64,000 bases of DNA from Euphorbia lathyris (GCF_963576675.1 NC_088916.1:22171501-22235500); one strand, 5' to 3'; counted from the first letter of the stretch, positions 10,300 to 20,385 are shown. Numbers and translations: made by a program. The notes: generated from the sequence alone by a model not told the origin.

Positions 10300-11568
10300 G
10301 GGAAAAGTACAAAAATAAACCTTGTGGTTACACCTGTTTTCGATCGCAACCCTGTGGTTTAAAAATTTACAAAATGGTACCTTGAGGTTCATTCCGTTAG
10401 CAAACACATACCAAATTGACTAACGGTATTAAAAGTCAAAGGAAAAAGAGTTAATTTGGTCCTTATATTTATTTATTTTATAAATTAACCCTCTTATTAT
10501 CTAATTATCATAAATAAACTCCAAAATTAAAAATAAAAATCAATTATACCATCTTCTCCATCTTTTTAATTTCTTATTTTTTTCTCTTTTCTCTCTCATC
10601 TTTCTTAATTTTTCTCTCTTTAAAATCAATTTGGAGTATAATTAAAAAGAGAGAAACTATCACGAAATCATGTGGAAGTTCTAGCAACCATGTGTTTGGG
10701 ATCGAGTTCGATGTTTTCCAAAATCAGGAACTATATAAGTGATAATCATGTGGGTATCGATTTGAATTTCCTCACATCTAGCTTTGCAGAAGAAGCTGGG
10801 TATTGGCCTGATAATGCTAATTCCGGGAATTCAATCATGAAATTGAAGTTGAATAGCGGCGCAAATTACCAGGTTTGGATTGATTATGAAGATTTGGTGA
10901 TTAATGTAACTATGGCTCCAGCGGGTATGAAAAGGCCTCGCCAGCCTTTGTTAAATGTATCAATTGATCTCTCCGATGTACTTGAGGAAGAGATGTATGT
11001 TGGATTCACAGCATCAACAGGTAGACTTGTTCAAAGCCATAAGATCTTAGATTGGAGCTTTAGTAATTCAAATTTTTCATTAAGTGAAAGCCTAATCACA
11101 ATTGGGTTACCATCATTTGTTCTCCCAAAAGCTTCATTTGTTAGATCCAAAGGGTGCAAGAATCACAGTTGGAACTTTCTTTGTAATCGTTTTAATTGCT
11201 TTCGTTGATAGTTTCTCTCTCTTCAATTATACCCGAAATTGATTTTAGAGAGAGAAAAATTAAAAAAGATGAGAGAGAAGAGAGAAAAAATAAGAAATTA
11301 AAAAGAGGGAGAAGATGGTATAATTGATTTTTATTTTTAATTTTGAGGGTTATTTATGATAATTAGATAATAAGGGATGTTAATTTATAAAATAAATAAA
11401 TATAAGGACCAAATTAACTCTTTTCTCTTTGACTTTTAACACCGTTAGTCAATTTGGTATGTGTTTGCTAACGGAATGAACCCCAATGTACCATTTTGTA
11501 AATTTTTAAACCACAGGGTTGCGATCGAAAATAGGTGTAACCACAATGTTTATTTTTGTACTTTTCCC
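10300..11568 (+). mobile_element. Pack-MULE 1 (9-bp TSD) with captured lectin-kinase fragment
   Basis: Terminal inverted repeats start GGGAAAAGTACAAAAATAAA and run inward about 300 bp. A perfect 9-base TSD, TATTATATT, is at 10291-10299 and 11569-11577. Long TIRs with 9-bp TSDs define Mutator-like elements. There is no transposase; the centre is a captured host gene fragment, so it is a Pack-MULE. Its subterminal block (CTAACGG...AGTTAATTTGGTCCTTATA) is shared with the MULEs at 12063 and 15397. Confidence 0.88.
10655..11212 (+). pseudogene. Captured L-type lectin receptor kinase fragment (lectin domain)
   Basis: The reading frame at 10672-11208 matches the second half of a legume-type lectin domain as found in L-type LecRKs: DNHVGIDLNFLTS, YQVWIDYEDL, RPLLNVSIDLSDVLEEEMYV, GFTASTG and ILDWSFSNS. 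Upstream, bases 10681-10730 in another frame read the preceding lectin strand (NHVFGIEFDVFQNQE), so a frameshift lies near 10730. A second frameshift near 11158 moves the start of the transmembrane segment (ITVGTFFVIVLIAFV) out of frame. No kinase domain is present. It is a dead transposon-captured copy; a chimeric transcript remains possible. Confidence 0.85.
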
Positions 11569-12474
11569 TATTATATTTTCCTTAACCTTTAAATAATCTG
11601 AATCAGTGATTTGCATTAGCATATAATCTTACTTCATCATAATAATAATACTTATATCTATAATTTTTCACTCCAATCATTATTTATATTATAATATTCA
11701 ATCATTAGCATCAACATCACCATCACTCTTATAAGAGTCATTTCATAAACATCAACATCAACATCACCAATAGCAACCTCATAATATATGTAGCTATGTT
11801 ACGTAAAGTTGGTTTTTATGGCTGATAGTTTCTTACTGAGATTTTTGTCTCACGTTTTTAAATGTTTTAATGTTTTTAGGTGAGAAAGTACAGGATATAG
11901 AGAAGGTTACCGACCGTTTAGGTGAGGTTTGGAAGTTGGCTGCTTATTGTTAGAATTATGGTTAGAACTTTGGTATTTCAATTGTAATATAATGGAGTTG
12001 GTAAATATATGTTGAGGTCCTCGAATGACTAATGTAGTAGGAATATGAATTATTTTAGAATAGGGATAAGTACAAAAAAATGCATGTGGTATACCGGTTT
12101 TGCGAACTCGAACCTGTGGTATTTTTTTTTACAAACAGAGGTATGTGTTACATGTCGTTAACAAACAGAGGCTAAATTGACTAACGGTGTTAAAATTCAA
12201 AGAGAAAATAGTTAATTTGGTCCTTATACTTATTTATTTTATAAATTAACCCCCCTAATTCTCTAATTATCACAAATAAACCCCAAAATAAAAATACCAT
12301 CTTTTCCATCTCTTTTTCATTTTTTTATTTTCCTTCTTCTTTCTCTCTCCTCTCTCTCTCCCCTCTTCTTCTTCTTCTTCTTCTTCCTCCTTTCCTCTTC
12401 TTCTTTTTCTCTTCTTCTTCTCTTCTTCTTCCTCCTCTCCTCTTCTTCTTCTTTTCTTCTATTTTTTTTTTCAA

Positions 12475-12600
12475 AATTTTGATTCCAGAATTCTGGAAAA
12501 TTTCAGAAATTCCAGAAATTTTCCAGAATTTCTGGAAATTTCCAGAATTCTGGAAATTTCTAGAAATTCTGGACGTCTGAAATTCTAGATTTTCCAGACA
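12475..12600. repeat. Array of TTCCAGAATTTCTGGAA-type palindromes in Pack-MULE 2
   Basis: About eight overlapping short palindromes built from TTCCAGAA and its complement TTCTGGAA. Similar arrays sit in the MULEs at 14490-14610 and 15840-15945, always just inside the pyrimidine-rich block of one TIR. Confidence 0.75.
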
Positions 12601-12603
12601 CAA

Positions 12604-12991
12604 TTATAACTTTCGCCTTCGACGCTACCGCTTGTTTTTTTTTTATCTCCGCCGGAGTGTAGAACGGATTCGCGGTTGTACACATAGCTCCGATATACGA
12701 TGCTCCGAGAAACGCAAAGACAAATTCCGGAGATTTTTGGAGGAGGAGCATTATAACTTCACCTTGTTTAACGCCTAATTTGTGTAATCCAGCGGCGACT
12801 TTACGGGAAGTGAGTTCAACGTCGGCGTAAGTGTAGATATCGTCGGTGGCTCCGTTGATTAAGCAGGGATTGTCTTTGAATTGAGAAATGTTTTGGAAAC
12901 AATAGGAATGTAAAGGAAGATGATTCGGGATGTCGATATCGGGAAGTTTTGATCGGAAAATGAATTATTGGTTGTGATTTCTGAGCTCCAT
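12604..12991 (-). pseudogene. 4CL: Captured 4-coumarate:CoA ligase N-terminal fragment
   Basis: From the ATG at 12989-12991 the minus strand reads the first ~130 codons of a 4[59 protein letters not shown] and [12 protein letters not shown]. 4CL activates hydroxycinnamates to CoA thioesters in phenylpropanoid metabolism. The fragment ends before the adenylate-forming domain signature (SSGTTGLPKG). A TAA stop occurs at codon 9, in HNQ-stop-FIFRSK, so the normal start cannot make the protein. It was copied into the MULE and is non-functional. Confidence 0.88.
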
Positions 12992-13554
12992 TGCTGGAGA
13001 AATTATTAAAGAAGGATAAGGATATAATTATGTTTTGTTTCAGGTGAGAAAAAGAAGAATAAGAAGAGAAGAAGAAGAAGAAGAGAGGAGAGAGAGAGAA
13101 GAGAGAGAAAGAAGAAGGAAAATAAAAAATGAAAAAGAGATGGAAAAGATGGTATTTTTTTATTTTTATTTTTGATTTTGGGGTTTATTTGTGATAATTA
13201 GAGAATTAGGGGGTTAATTTATAAAATAAATAAGTATAAGTATCAAATTAACTCTTTTCTCTTTGAATTTTAACACTGTTAGTCAATTTAGCCTCTGTTT
13301 GCTAACGACATGTAACACATACCTCTGTTTGCAAAAAAAAAAAATACCACAGGTTCGAGTTCGCAAAACCGGTATACCACAGACATTTTTTTTGTACTTA
13401 TCCCTTTAGAATATATATTGAAGAGGAATGCCAAAATACATAAATAAATATGATATTATGATATTTGGATAAATTGGAGACTCCTAAGTATTGATTATGA
13501 TCTTTCTATTTCACGCCCGATGCCGATTGAGGTCGTCTAGGGTCGGGTGTGACG

Positions 13555-14025
13555 ACACTTTTTCGTGTTTTTGACAAATTTTCACAGTTTTTAATGTTTT
13601 TTTACGTTTTCGTGTTTTCCACATTTTTTCACGTTTTTTTTTGTGTTTTTTATATTTTCTTGTTTTCATGGATTTTTTCTACATTTTTCTACTATTTTTG
13701 CGTTTTCACAGCTTTCCACATGTCTCTACATTTTTTTGTACCTTTTCATGTTTTGCGTGTTTTTTTTTATTGTTAACCCGTTTATATGTTTTTCACGTTT
13801 TCACCATTTTTCACTTTTATTTCGTTTTATTTCTGTTGTTTTTGCAATTTTAATGTTTTTAGTTGTGTTTTTACTGTTTTCCACCTCTTTATCCATTTTT
13901 TCGTGTTTTTACTGTTTTTCATGTTTTTATTGTTTTTTCTATTTTTCGTGTTTTTTTTCTGTCTTTCATGTTTTCCATTTTTCTGTTTTTTATATATTTT
14001 AAAATAATATATATTAAAAATTTGA
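13555..14025. repeat. Low-complexity fold-back tract, right part
   Basis: T-rich continuation (TTTTTCGTGTTTTT type words) of the tract at 10063-10262, separated from it by the solo LTR. With the A-rich arm at 9512-10060 it would make an inverted repeat with arms of about 550-650 bases before insertion. The word ATAATTTAT occurs at 9503-9511 and 14026-14034 and could be a 9-base TSD, but in such AT-rich DNA it may be chance. Confidence 0.6.
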
Positions 14026-14109
14026 ATAATTTATAGTAATAATTAAATTTTTAAAAGAAATAAGAAATTATATTTGATGGCAATATTGTCTTTTGAATAA
14101 AAAATTATA
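14026..14109. other. Short AT-rich remnant between fold-back tract and MULE 3
   Basis: Non-coding; probably internal sequence of the older interrupted element whose ends are near 9231 and 15210. It ends in the 9-base TSD of MULE 3 (14101-14109). Confidence 0.35.
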
Positions 14110-15103
14110 GGGTTAATTATAAAAAACTACCCTGTGGTTTGGCCGATTTGCGATGTGGTACCTGTGGTATTTTTTTGTTACAAACAGGTACTCGTGGTTG
14201 TCACCGTTAGCAAAATCAAGGAGACGGTCAGAATTCTGTTAAAAAGCTGACGTGGCACAGGGGTAATTTCGGAAATTTGATTTTTTAATTTTTTTTTTTA
14301 ATTTTTTCTTTCTCTCTCTCTCACCCCTTCTCTCTTCTCCATCGATGTTCTTCGTCTTCTCCATCTTCTCCTTTCTTCTTCTTCTTCTCCTTTCTTTTCT
14401 TTTCTTCTTCTTTCTTTTCTTCTTTTCCTTTCTTTTCTTTTCTTCTTCTTCCTCCTCTCTTCTTCTTCTTCTCCTCTTTTTTTTTTTTAATTTCTGGTAA
14501 ATTCCAGAATTCTGAAATTCCAGAATTCTGGAATTTTCTAGAATTCCAGAATTTCCAGAATTCTGGAAATTCCAGAATTCCTGAAATTCCAGAATTCTGG
14601 AATTTACCAGAAATTAAAAACAAAAAAAAAAGAAGAAGAAGGGGAAGAAGAGAAGAAAGGAAGAAGAAGAAATGAGGAAGAAGAAGAAAAAGAAAAAGAA
14701 AAAGAAATGGGGAAAAAGGGAAGAAAGGAAGAAGAAGAAATGGGGAAGAAGAAGAAGAAAAAGAAAAAGAAATGGGGAAGAAGAGAAGATGAAGGAAGAT
14801 GAAGGAGAAGTGGATGGTGAAATGGATATTGAGGAGAGAAGAAGAAAAGAAGAGAGAGAGAGAAAATCTATACTGATGAAGAAAAAAAAGGAGAGGAGGA
14901 GAGAGAGTAAAGTCAACAAAAAAGTCAAAAAAAAGTCAAAAAAAAATTGTTTCCAAAAATACCCCTACAATTTAACAGTCAAACTGCCGTTTCCTTGATT
15001 TTGCTAACGGTGACAACCACGAGTACCTGTTTGTAACAAAAAATACCACAGGTACCACATCGCAAATCGGCCAAACCACAAGGTAGTTTTTTGTAATTAA
15101 CCC
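14110..15103. mobile_element. MULE 3 (9-bp TSD), low-complexity interior
   Basis: Ends GGGTTAATTATAAAAAACTA and the inverted partner ending TGTAATTAACCC; perfect TSD AAAATTATA at 14101-14109 and 15104-15112. TIRs are about 170 bases. The interior is a CTT-rich block, a palindromic array of TTCCAGAATTCTGGAA units (14490-14610), and a GAA/AAGAAG block (14628-14900). No host gene is recognised. It shares the design, not the terminal sequence, of the neighbouring MULEs. Confidence 0.85.
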
Positions 15104-15112
15104 AAAATTATA

Positions 15113-15387
15113 TATTTCATTCTATATTATTACACCAACCAAACATAGAAATAGTTATTCCTAAGCAATATCTATTCCTTCTGAATAGTCATTCTATTCC
15201 GAGAACCAAACGATACCAGAGAGTATTTCCATGCATTTTATCCTCGATTTCTATGATATTGGTATGCTATTTTTTGGGATTAATTAAAAAAAAATGTAGT
15301 TACAGTGGTTTACAAATGACATCTTATGATGTGTTATATAATTTGAGTCAAGATGGTTGAGATTTTTCAATTCCCTGAGATTAGACT
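15113..15387. other. Intergenic, includes right end of the GTTTGGTT-type element
   Basis: Bases 15130-15212 (ACCAACCAAACATAG ... GAGAACCAAACGATACC) resemble the terminal region of a hAT/PIF-like MITE, inverted relative to 9231. The remainder is AT-rich and featureless. Confidence 0.35.
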
Positions 15388-15396
15388 AAAAATTTA

Positions 15397-16320
15397 GGGA
15401 TAAGTATAAAAAAAATACATGTGGTATACGCATTTTGCGAACTCGAACCTGTGGTATTTTTTTTTTTTTTTGCAAACAGAGGTCTGCGTTACAAACCGTT
15501 AGCAAATAGAGGCTAAATTGACTAACGGTGTTAAAATTCAAAGAGAAAAGAGTTAATTTGGTCCTTATATTTATTTATTTTATAAATTAACACCCCTAAT
15601 TATCTAATTATCACAAATAAACCCCAAAATCAAAAATAAAAATCATTCTTCTTCTTCTTCTTCTTCTTCTTCTTCTTCCATTAATTTCTTCTTCTTTTCT
15701 TCTTCTTCTTCCATTAATAAGGAGAATAAAATATTTTTCTCTCTCTCTTCCTTCTCTCTCCTTCCATGGTTCTTCTTCTTCTTCCTCTTCTTCTTCTTCT
15801 TCCTCTCTCTCTTCTCTTCTTCTATTTTTTCTTTTTTTTTCGATTCCAGATTCGAAATCGAAAATCTAAAAATTCCAGATTTCCTTCATGGAAATTCCAG
15901 ATTTCTGGAAATTTCCAGAAATCTAGAATTTCCAGATTTCGGAACTTAAAAAAATAGAAGAAAGAGAGGAAGGAGAAGAGAAGAGAGAGAGGAAGGAGGA
16001 GAAGAAGAAGAAGAAGAAATTAATGGAAGAAGAAGAAGAAGAAATTAATGGAAGAAGAAGAAGGTATTTTTTATTTTTATTTTTGATTTTGGGGTTTATT
16101 TGTGATAATTAGATAATTAGGGGGGTTAATTTATAAAATAAATAAATATAAGGACCAAATTAACTCTTTTCTTTTTGAATTTTAACACCGTTAGTCAATT
16201 TAGCCTCTGTTTGCTAACGGTTTGTAACATAGACCTCTGTTTGCAAAAAAAAAAATACCACAGGTTCGAGTTCGCAAAACGCGTATACCACAGGGCATTT
16301 TTTTTTTTTGTACTTATCCC
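15397..16320. mobile_element. MULE 4 (9-bp TSD), same family as Pack-MULE 2
   Basis: Ends GGGATAAGTATAAAAAAAAT and its inverted partner; perfect TSD AAAAATTTA at 15388-15396 and 16321-16329. TIRs extend about 250 bases and contain the same text as Pack-MULE 2 (GCGAACTCGAACCTGTGGTA; CTAACGGTGTTAAAATTC). Between the TIRs are CTT and GAA microsatellites and a TTCCAGATTTCTGGAA array (15840-15945). No captured gene is recognised, so it is probably a cargo-free relative of Pack-MULE 2. Confidence 0.87.
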
Positions 16321-16329
16321 AAAAATTTA

Positions 16330-17150
16330 TTAAGAAAGGGCGGGGGATTGATAGGGACCCTTATAAGAGCCGATGCAATAACATAGTCCCGTTCAATTAG
16401 ATCTTAATATCCAAATTCTATTTGGACTTTCACCACTAGATTTGGTGACACTATAATGTTATAGTTATGAAATTAGTTAATTCAATATTAGTTAATAAAT
16501 ATATTTTTTTTTTAACGTAGTAATCCTTAATTAATTCCTAAAAATAAACAACCTTTTTTCGTGAGAGAGATAAATTAACGACAAACTCTTTGAACGGAAA
16601 AATTTGCGCCAAACTCTATAGAATTGAACATCTTCTTATTCGACTTAGCTATAAAATCCACACTTTTCTACTTATGTAATTAACTATAATAAACACATGT
16701 TAACCTATGAAAAGATCAGTTTTGCTTGATAAGTACAACATAAACATAAATTAGCGAACTCCAGCAACATCCATGTTCAAGGTATTTTCTGTTTCTCTAT
16801 TTCTATCTTTATTGAAGATAGGAGTTGAATTGCATATGAAAAAACCCAATTGCCCAACGTTTTGTCCTTTATCTATATCAATATAATTGATAAGGCTGAA
16901 GCTCTATTGAATGAAGTGCACTGGTGGCTTTCAATCTTTACAAAAAAAAAAAAAGTAATGAATAATTAAAAATGGAAAACAATGAGTTTCATATGTGCAT
17001 TTGAGTGATTAGACTTTTAATTCATTTGTATGGTTGATGAGCACTTGTCTTGCAGCAATGCCTAATGGTCTCCGCATGTCATTATCACCGACCAAGATCA
17101 AGAAAGACAAAGGAAATTGCTGAAGTTTTGTCACATTTCATAAGGATTGT
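16330..17150. other. AT-rich intergenic DNA
   Basis: No gene, long repeat or element end is recognised. Confidence 0.4.
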
Positions 17151-17327
17151 ACAATAAAACCTCTATATAGGAATACTCTATATAGGAATAACCTCTATTT
17201 TGTTATAAAAAAACTCAGTCCCAACTTGGTAATAACTTCTATAATCAAACTCTATTTAATAATAACCTCCCAATTGTTATACAAATAGCTTGGTCCCAAG
17301 TGCATTCCTATATAGAGGTTTTACTGT
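17151..17327. mobile_element. 177-bp MITE with 20-bp TIRs
   Basis: The left end TACAATAAAACCTCTATATA and right end TATATAGAGGTTTTACTGTA are inverted copies with one mismatch; a CTATATAGGAATA block is also repeated inside. Too small to code. The ACAGTAAAACCTCTAT-type end is widespread in plant genomes, but I could not assign a superfamily because no clear TSD is visible beyond TA. Confidence 0.75.
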
Positions 17328-17403
17328 ATATGGTATATTTTAAAGACATTTCCTGAAAAAACAAATATTGCTTTTATGACTAGGAGTTCTTTAAGTCTTG
17401 CGT

Positions 17404-17763
17404 ATGGAATTCAATGTGTGAAGAAGAATTTGATAAGAGATGGTGTGCAGAATTGGAAAGAAGTAATCAAATAGATAATCAATGGTTGAGAAAAATGTAC
17501 CAATCGCGTGGAAAGTGGATTCATGCTTAGGTTAATAAGCATTTTTCAGCAAGGATGTCAAGCAGCTAGAGGGTTGAAAGTGAACATGCATTCGTTAAAC
17601 GTATTATATTAAAGAAAACATCTTGATGGATTTTGTCACACGTTTTAATAGGGAACTTGCTCATTAGAGGCATAAAGAATTAGTTATATATCATAAAGAT
17701 TTGAATGAGACACCTGTTTTGCAATTTGAGATGCCAATGGAGAATAAGATGGTTCATTTGTAT
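17404..17763 (+). pseudogene. FAR1/FRS-like (MULE transposase-derived) fragment
   Basis: In one frame from 17410 the sequence reads motifs of FAR1-related proteins, the domesticated MuDR transposase family: WCAELERSNQ, WLRKMYQSRGKWIHA, FSARMSSS and RVESEHAF, then a second block (MDFVTRFNRELA, ELVIYHKDLNETPVLQFEMP). At least two in-frame stops interrupt it (after KWIHA and after MSSS), plus a shift near 17620. Similarity ends at about 17763, where the Athila LTR begins, so the Athila element probably landed inside this gene or pseudogene; the other half would lie beyond the window. Confidence 0.7.
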
Positions 17764-17767
17764 GCGT

Positions 17768-18500
17768 TGTCTCCTGAATGGACTCTAGCAAGTGTACTAG
17801 ATACAAGTAATAAAGTGATAAGTCAAGTATCGTATCCACAGGGATTGAGGACTAAAGTTTATAAGAAATATTTTGTAGAACAGGGTGTTCGTGGTGTGTG
17901 AATTCTTTAAATTGAGAGATGTTGTTTAAACAGTAGCAAAGTCAATGATTTAGTTGATTAGAAGGAGTATTTAATGATGATAAAAAGACAGAACAGGTTA
18001 AGCTCAGCGGAACAGGTTACTTTCAGTCTCTAAACATCCTATTAATTCATGAATGACGTAAAGTGAAGTCAAGGTCTCTGCTTTAATGCTCACTTAAGTC
18101 AACTCTCGTGTGTTCTTAAGATTCTAAGACGTACTACAACCTTAAGCGTCTCTAAAGTTGGTTCTTTCTTGTATTACGATCGAAACAGCATTTCAATGAA
18201 GAAAACCCTTGATACAACCTCCTGACATCTCTGTTTCGGGGTTGAATGCTTGACAAATAGTTCCGTGAAGATGAAAGCAGTTTCCTATCATGCATCTAAC
18301 ACTAACATACATGCATTTAGCAATGGAGTTAAAGATTTATCAAGCACATCATAATATATCAACATTCATTCATAAATAAGATACTAAACGACTTACGTAA
18401 CCGGCCCTAACTGGCCAAACCCATTCAAAATTACTACTCACTCATAGTGTAGAGTGAACAGCCTGAGTTAATTCCACAGTTCTCCATTGATGGAGTCATC
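17768..18500 (-). mobile_element. Athila 3' LTR, terminal part
   Basis: Non-coding sequence joining 29940-30461 when SIRE 1 is removed, which gives an LTR of about 1.25 kb. It includes TATCGTATCCACAGGGATTG (17829-17848), a phrase common in plant retrotransposon LTRs. It ends at the TSD TCATC (18496-18500). Confidence 0.65.
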
Positions 18501-19838
18501 TGTTGGTCCCTTATAACGTTACAAGTATAGTTCCAAGGGGGGTTAGGAACTATTTAAAAATTTTAAGTTAGGGCAGACTTCTTTTTCGTGAGAAAAAGGT
18601 TTTAACAGCGGCGCTGAGTGAATAGCAAGATACTGGCTTAGTCAACTAGTGACTAGGTCAGTTTCTTTACTTGAGTCAGGAGATAGCACTTAGAGTCTAT
18701 TCCTGAGCTCAGATATTCAATGCGCACAACTCAGCTTGACCTCTTTACTTGGTCAGTTTTTGTTTAAGCAAGCAATAAATATATAAAGGAGTTTAAGGTT
18801 AGAAATATGTTACTCAGCAGATTTATCCAGGTTCGGCCTCCAAGCCTACGTCCTGTCCCCGGAACACGTTCTGAGATTTCGAATTCTCTACTGAGCTCTT
18901 TAACGGTAGAACATCAAACCTTTCACAATCTTAGCAACTGAGTATAACAAGAGTACCTTCCTCTATACCTCTACTCAATCCTAATCTCTCGCTGAGTACT
19001 ATAACCGAGTACTCAGCCTCTCCTTTCTAATCTCTAGAAATGATAAGTGTTTGTCCTAAACAACGATTGCTAAGACACCTTAGATGATTGAATAATCACT
19101 CTAGACTTTTACACAAAAGATATGAAATTTAGTGTAAGATTGCTTTGCTTTTTCTTGCAGAACTTTGCGTAGAGATTTGGTCAGCGTAATGGCTTGATTA
19201 AGTTCTGTGTAGAATGAAGCAACTGAAGGGCTCTATTTATAGAGACGTCTGAGGCATCGGTCATTTCGAATTTCGAAATAACCATTGGAGGGAAACGGCT
19301 TCCTGTCGTTGTCATCCTGTCTTGCTCAGAGCTCTCGGCCAATCAGATTTGAGTATCTTCTGTTCTCGGTCAGCTTTTGGTCAGCTCGGCAGAATGTCTT
19401 TTCATTTATGGTAAGGTCAACTAGACAGCATTCTGTGTCGTCTGAACTTTACCCAAAGTGGAAACACTTTGTCTGGAAGTTGTTCTTAGCCAGCTGCTGT
19501 CTTGTACTCTTTGTCGAATCAACTCAGCAGCTTCGTCCCGAAGTTGTTCCACGAAGGTCTTCTAGATCCTTCTTTCGCTGAGTTGCGTTTTGTACATAAC
19601 GACAGCGTTTTGACATACGCGGGCCGAGTTGCCTTAAACTGTTTGACTTGGGCTTTGACTTCCGTATTGGGCTTTGGGCCTTTTAATCTTTGTGTCTTAT
19701 AAACAATTTAACTCAACATTGAACAAACACATTAGTAGAATAAATCAAAGCATTTAAACTTAGTGTGTTTAGAATATGTTTTTAATTATACTTAAACAAT
19801 TTTGTCAAATCAAAATTATGTGGAAAGGTGTTTCAACA
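18501..19838 (-). repeat. SIRE 1 3' LTR
   Basis: Nearly identical to 28601-29939. It contains the same TATA-like TATTTATA (19234-19241, minus strand). The shared plus-strand frames (98 and 66 codons) are non-coding LTR sequence. Confidence 0.95.
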
Positions 19839-19852
19839 AACTCCCCCATTTT
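19839..19852 (-). promoter_or_regulatory. SIRE 1 polypurine tract
   Basis: AACTCCCCCATTTT on the plus strand, AAAATGGGGGAGTT in element sense, directly against the 3' LTR; it primes plus-strand DNA synthesis. Confidence 0.85.
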
Positions 19853-20385
19853 GATGTTGGCAAAACTATTCAGCGAAGAACTCAGTATTGAGCTCCCCCA
19901 TGATAGTTGACCTAATATAACTTAGCAAACTCCCCCGTCAGGGTTGAGCTACTGACTTAGTTTTACTCTAAACATTTGAAGGTTTAATCGAGTAAGTCTA
20001 AGGTCAGTTTTCAGATATAGGTCAGCTTATGGAACATATTCTATTTTACTCAGTGTTTAAGCGGAAGTTTTAACATTCAGAGGGCGCTGAGTAATTTGTT
20101 GTTCAATGAGTTTTATAAGACAATGTTATATAAACATACAAGTCAATGTCAAACATGTTATCAGCATTAGGTTCAATCAATAAGTTTTATAAGCATTAAC
20201 CATAGCTGATGTAATTGAAGATACATAATGACTTAATACTCAGCATCATAGATAATAACTCATAACTCAGGTTTTGGATAAAAAGATGCAAGTATTGATA
20301 TTACTAGAAGTAGTTAGCGTATACAACAAAAGAAAAGCATAAACATAGAGACTACAAACTTAGCATAATTGAGCTAGCCTAATTC
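19853..20385. other. SIRE 1 3' untranslated region
   Basis: Non-coding spacer between the env-like ORF and the polypurine tract; rich in CTCAG/GTCAG words like the rest of the element. A second C-rich patch (ACTCCCCCGTCAGG, about 19926-19939) repeats the purine-tract theme. Confidence 0.6.

Larger units (their letters stand above)
12063..13404 (-). mobile_element. Pack-MULE 2 (9-bp TSD) with captured 4CL exon
   Basis: Inverted ends GGGATAAGTACAAAAAAATG and its complement, and a perfect TSD TTTAGAATA at 12054-12062 and 13405-13413. The TIRs are several hundred bases, including a CTT/GAA microsatellite block on each side (12355-12460 and 13040-13140). The centre carries 4-coumarate:CoA ligase sequence and no transposase. 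Confidence 0.88.
10263..13554. mobile_element. Gypsy-type solo LTR (TSD ACACT) holding two Pack-MULEs
   Basis: The left end TGTCACGTCCGTGTCTAAAT and right end GGGTCGGGTGTGACG resemble Del/Tekay-type chromovirus LTR ends. The 5-base TSD ACACT is at 10258-10262 and 13555-13559. The right terminus is CG rather than the usual CA. Removing the two inserted MULEs and their TSDs leaves about 660 bp, a reasonable LTR length. No internal retrotransposon sequence is present, which fits LTR-LTR recombination to a solo LTR. The unique parts are 10263-10299, 11578-12062 and 13414-13554. Confidence 0.75.

Noticed and set aside
14490..14610. A functional heat-shock element array
   Set aside because: TTCnnGAA pairs occur but not in the continuous 5-base phase expected for a full HSE; kept only as speculation in the findings.
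14321..14998. Lys/Glu- and Ser/Phe-rich frames of about 100 codons
   Set aside because: They translate the CTT/GAA blocks and palindromes of MULE 3; no conserved motif.
19285..19702. 98- and 66-codon frames on the plus strand, nearly identical at 29386-29803
   Set aside because: Identical because they lie in the two LTRs of SIRE 1; opposite to the element's genes and without motifs.
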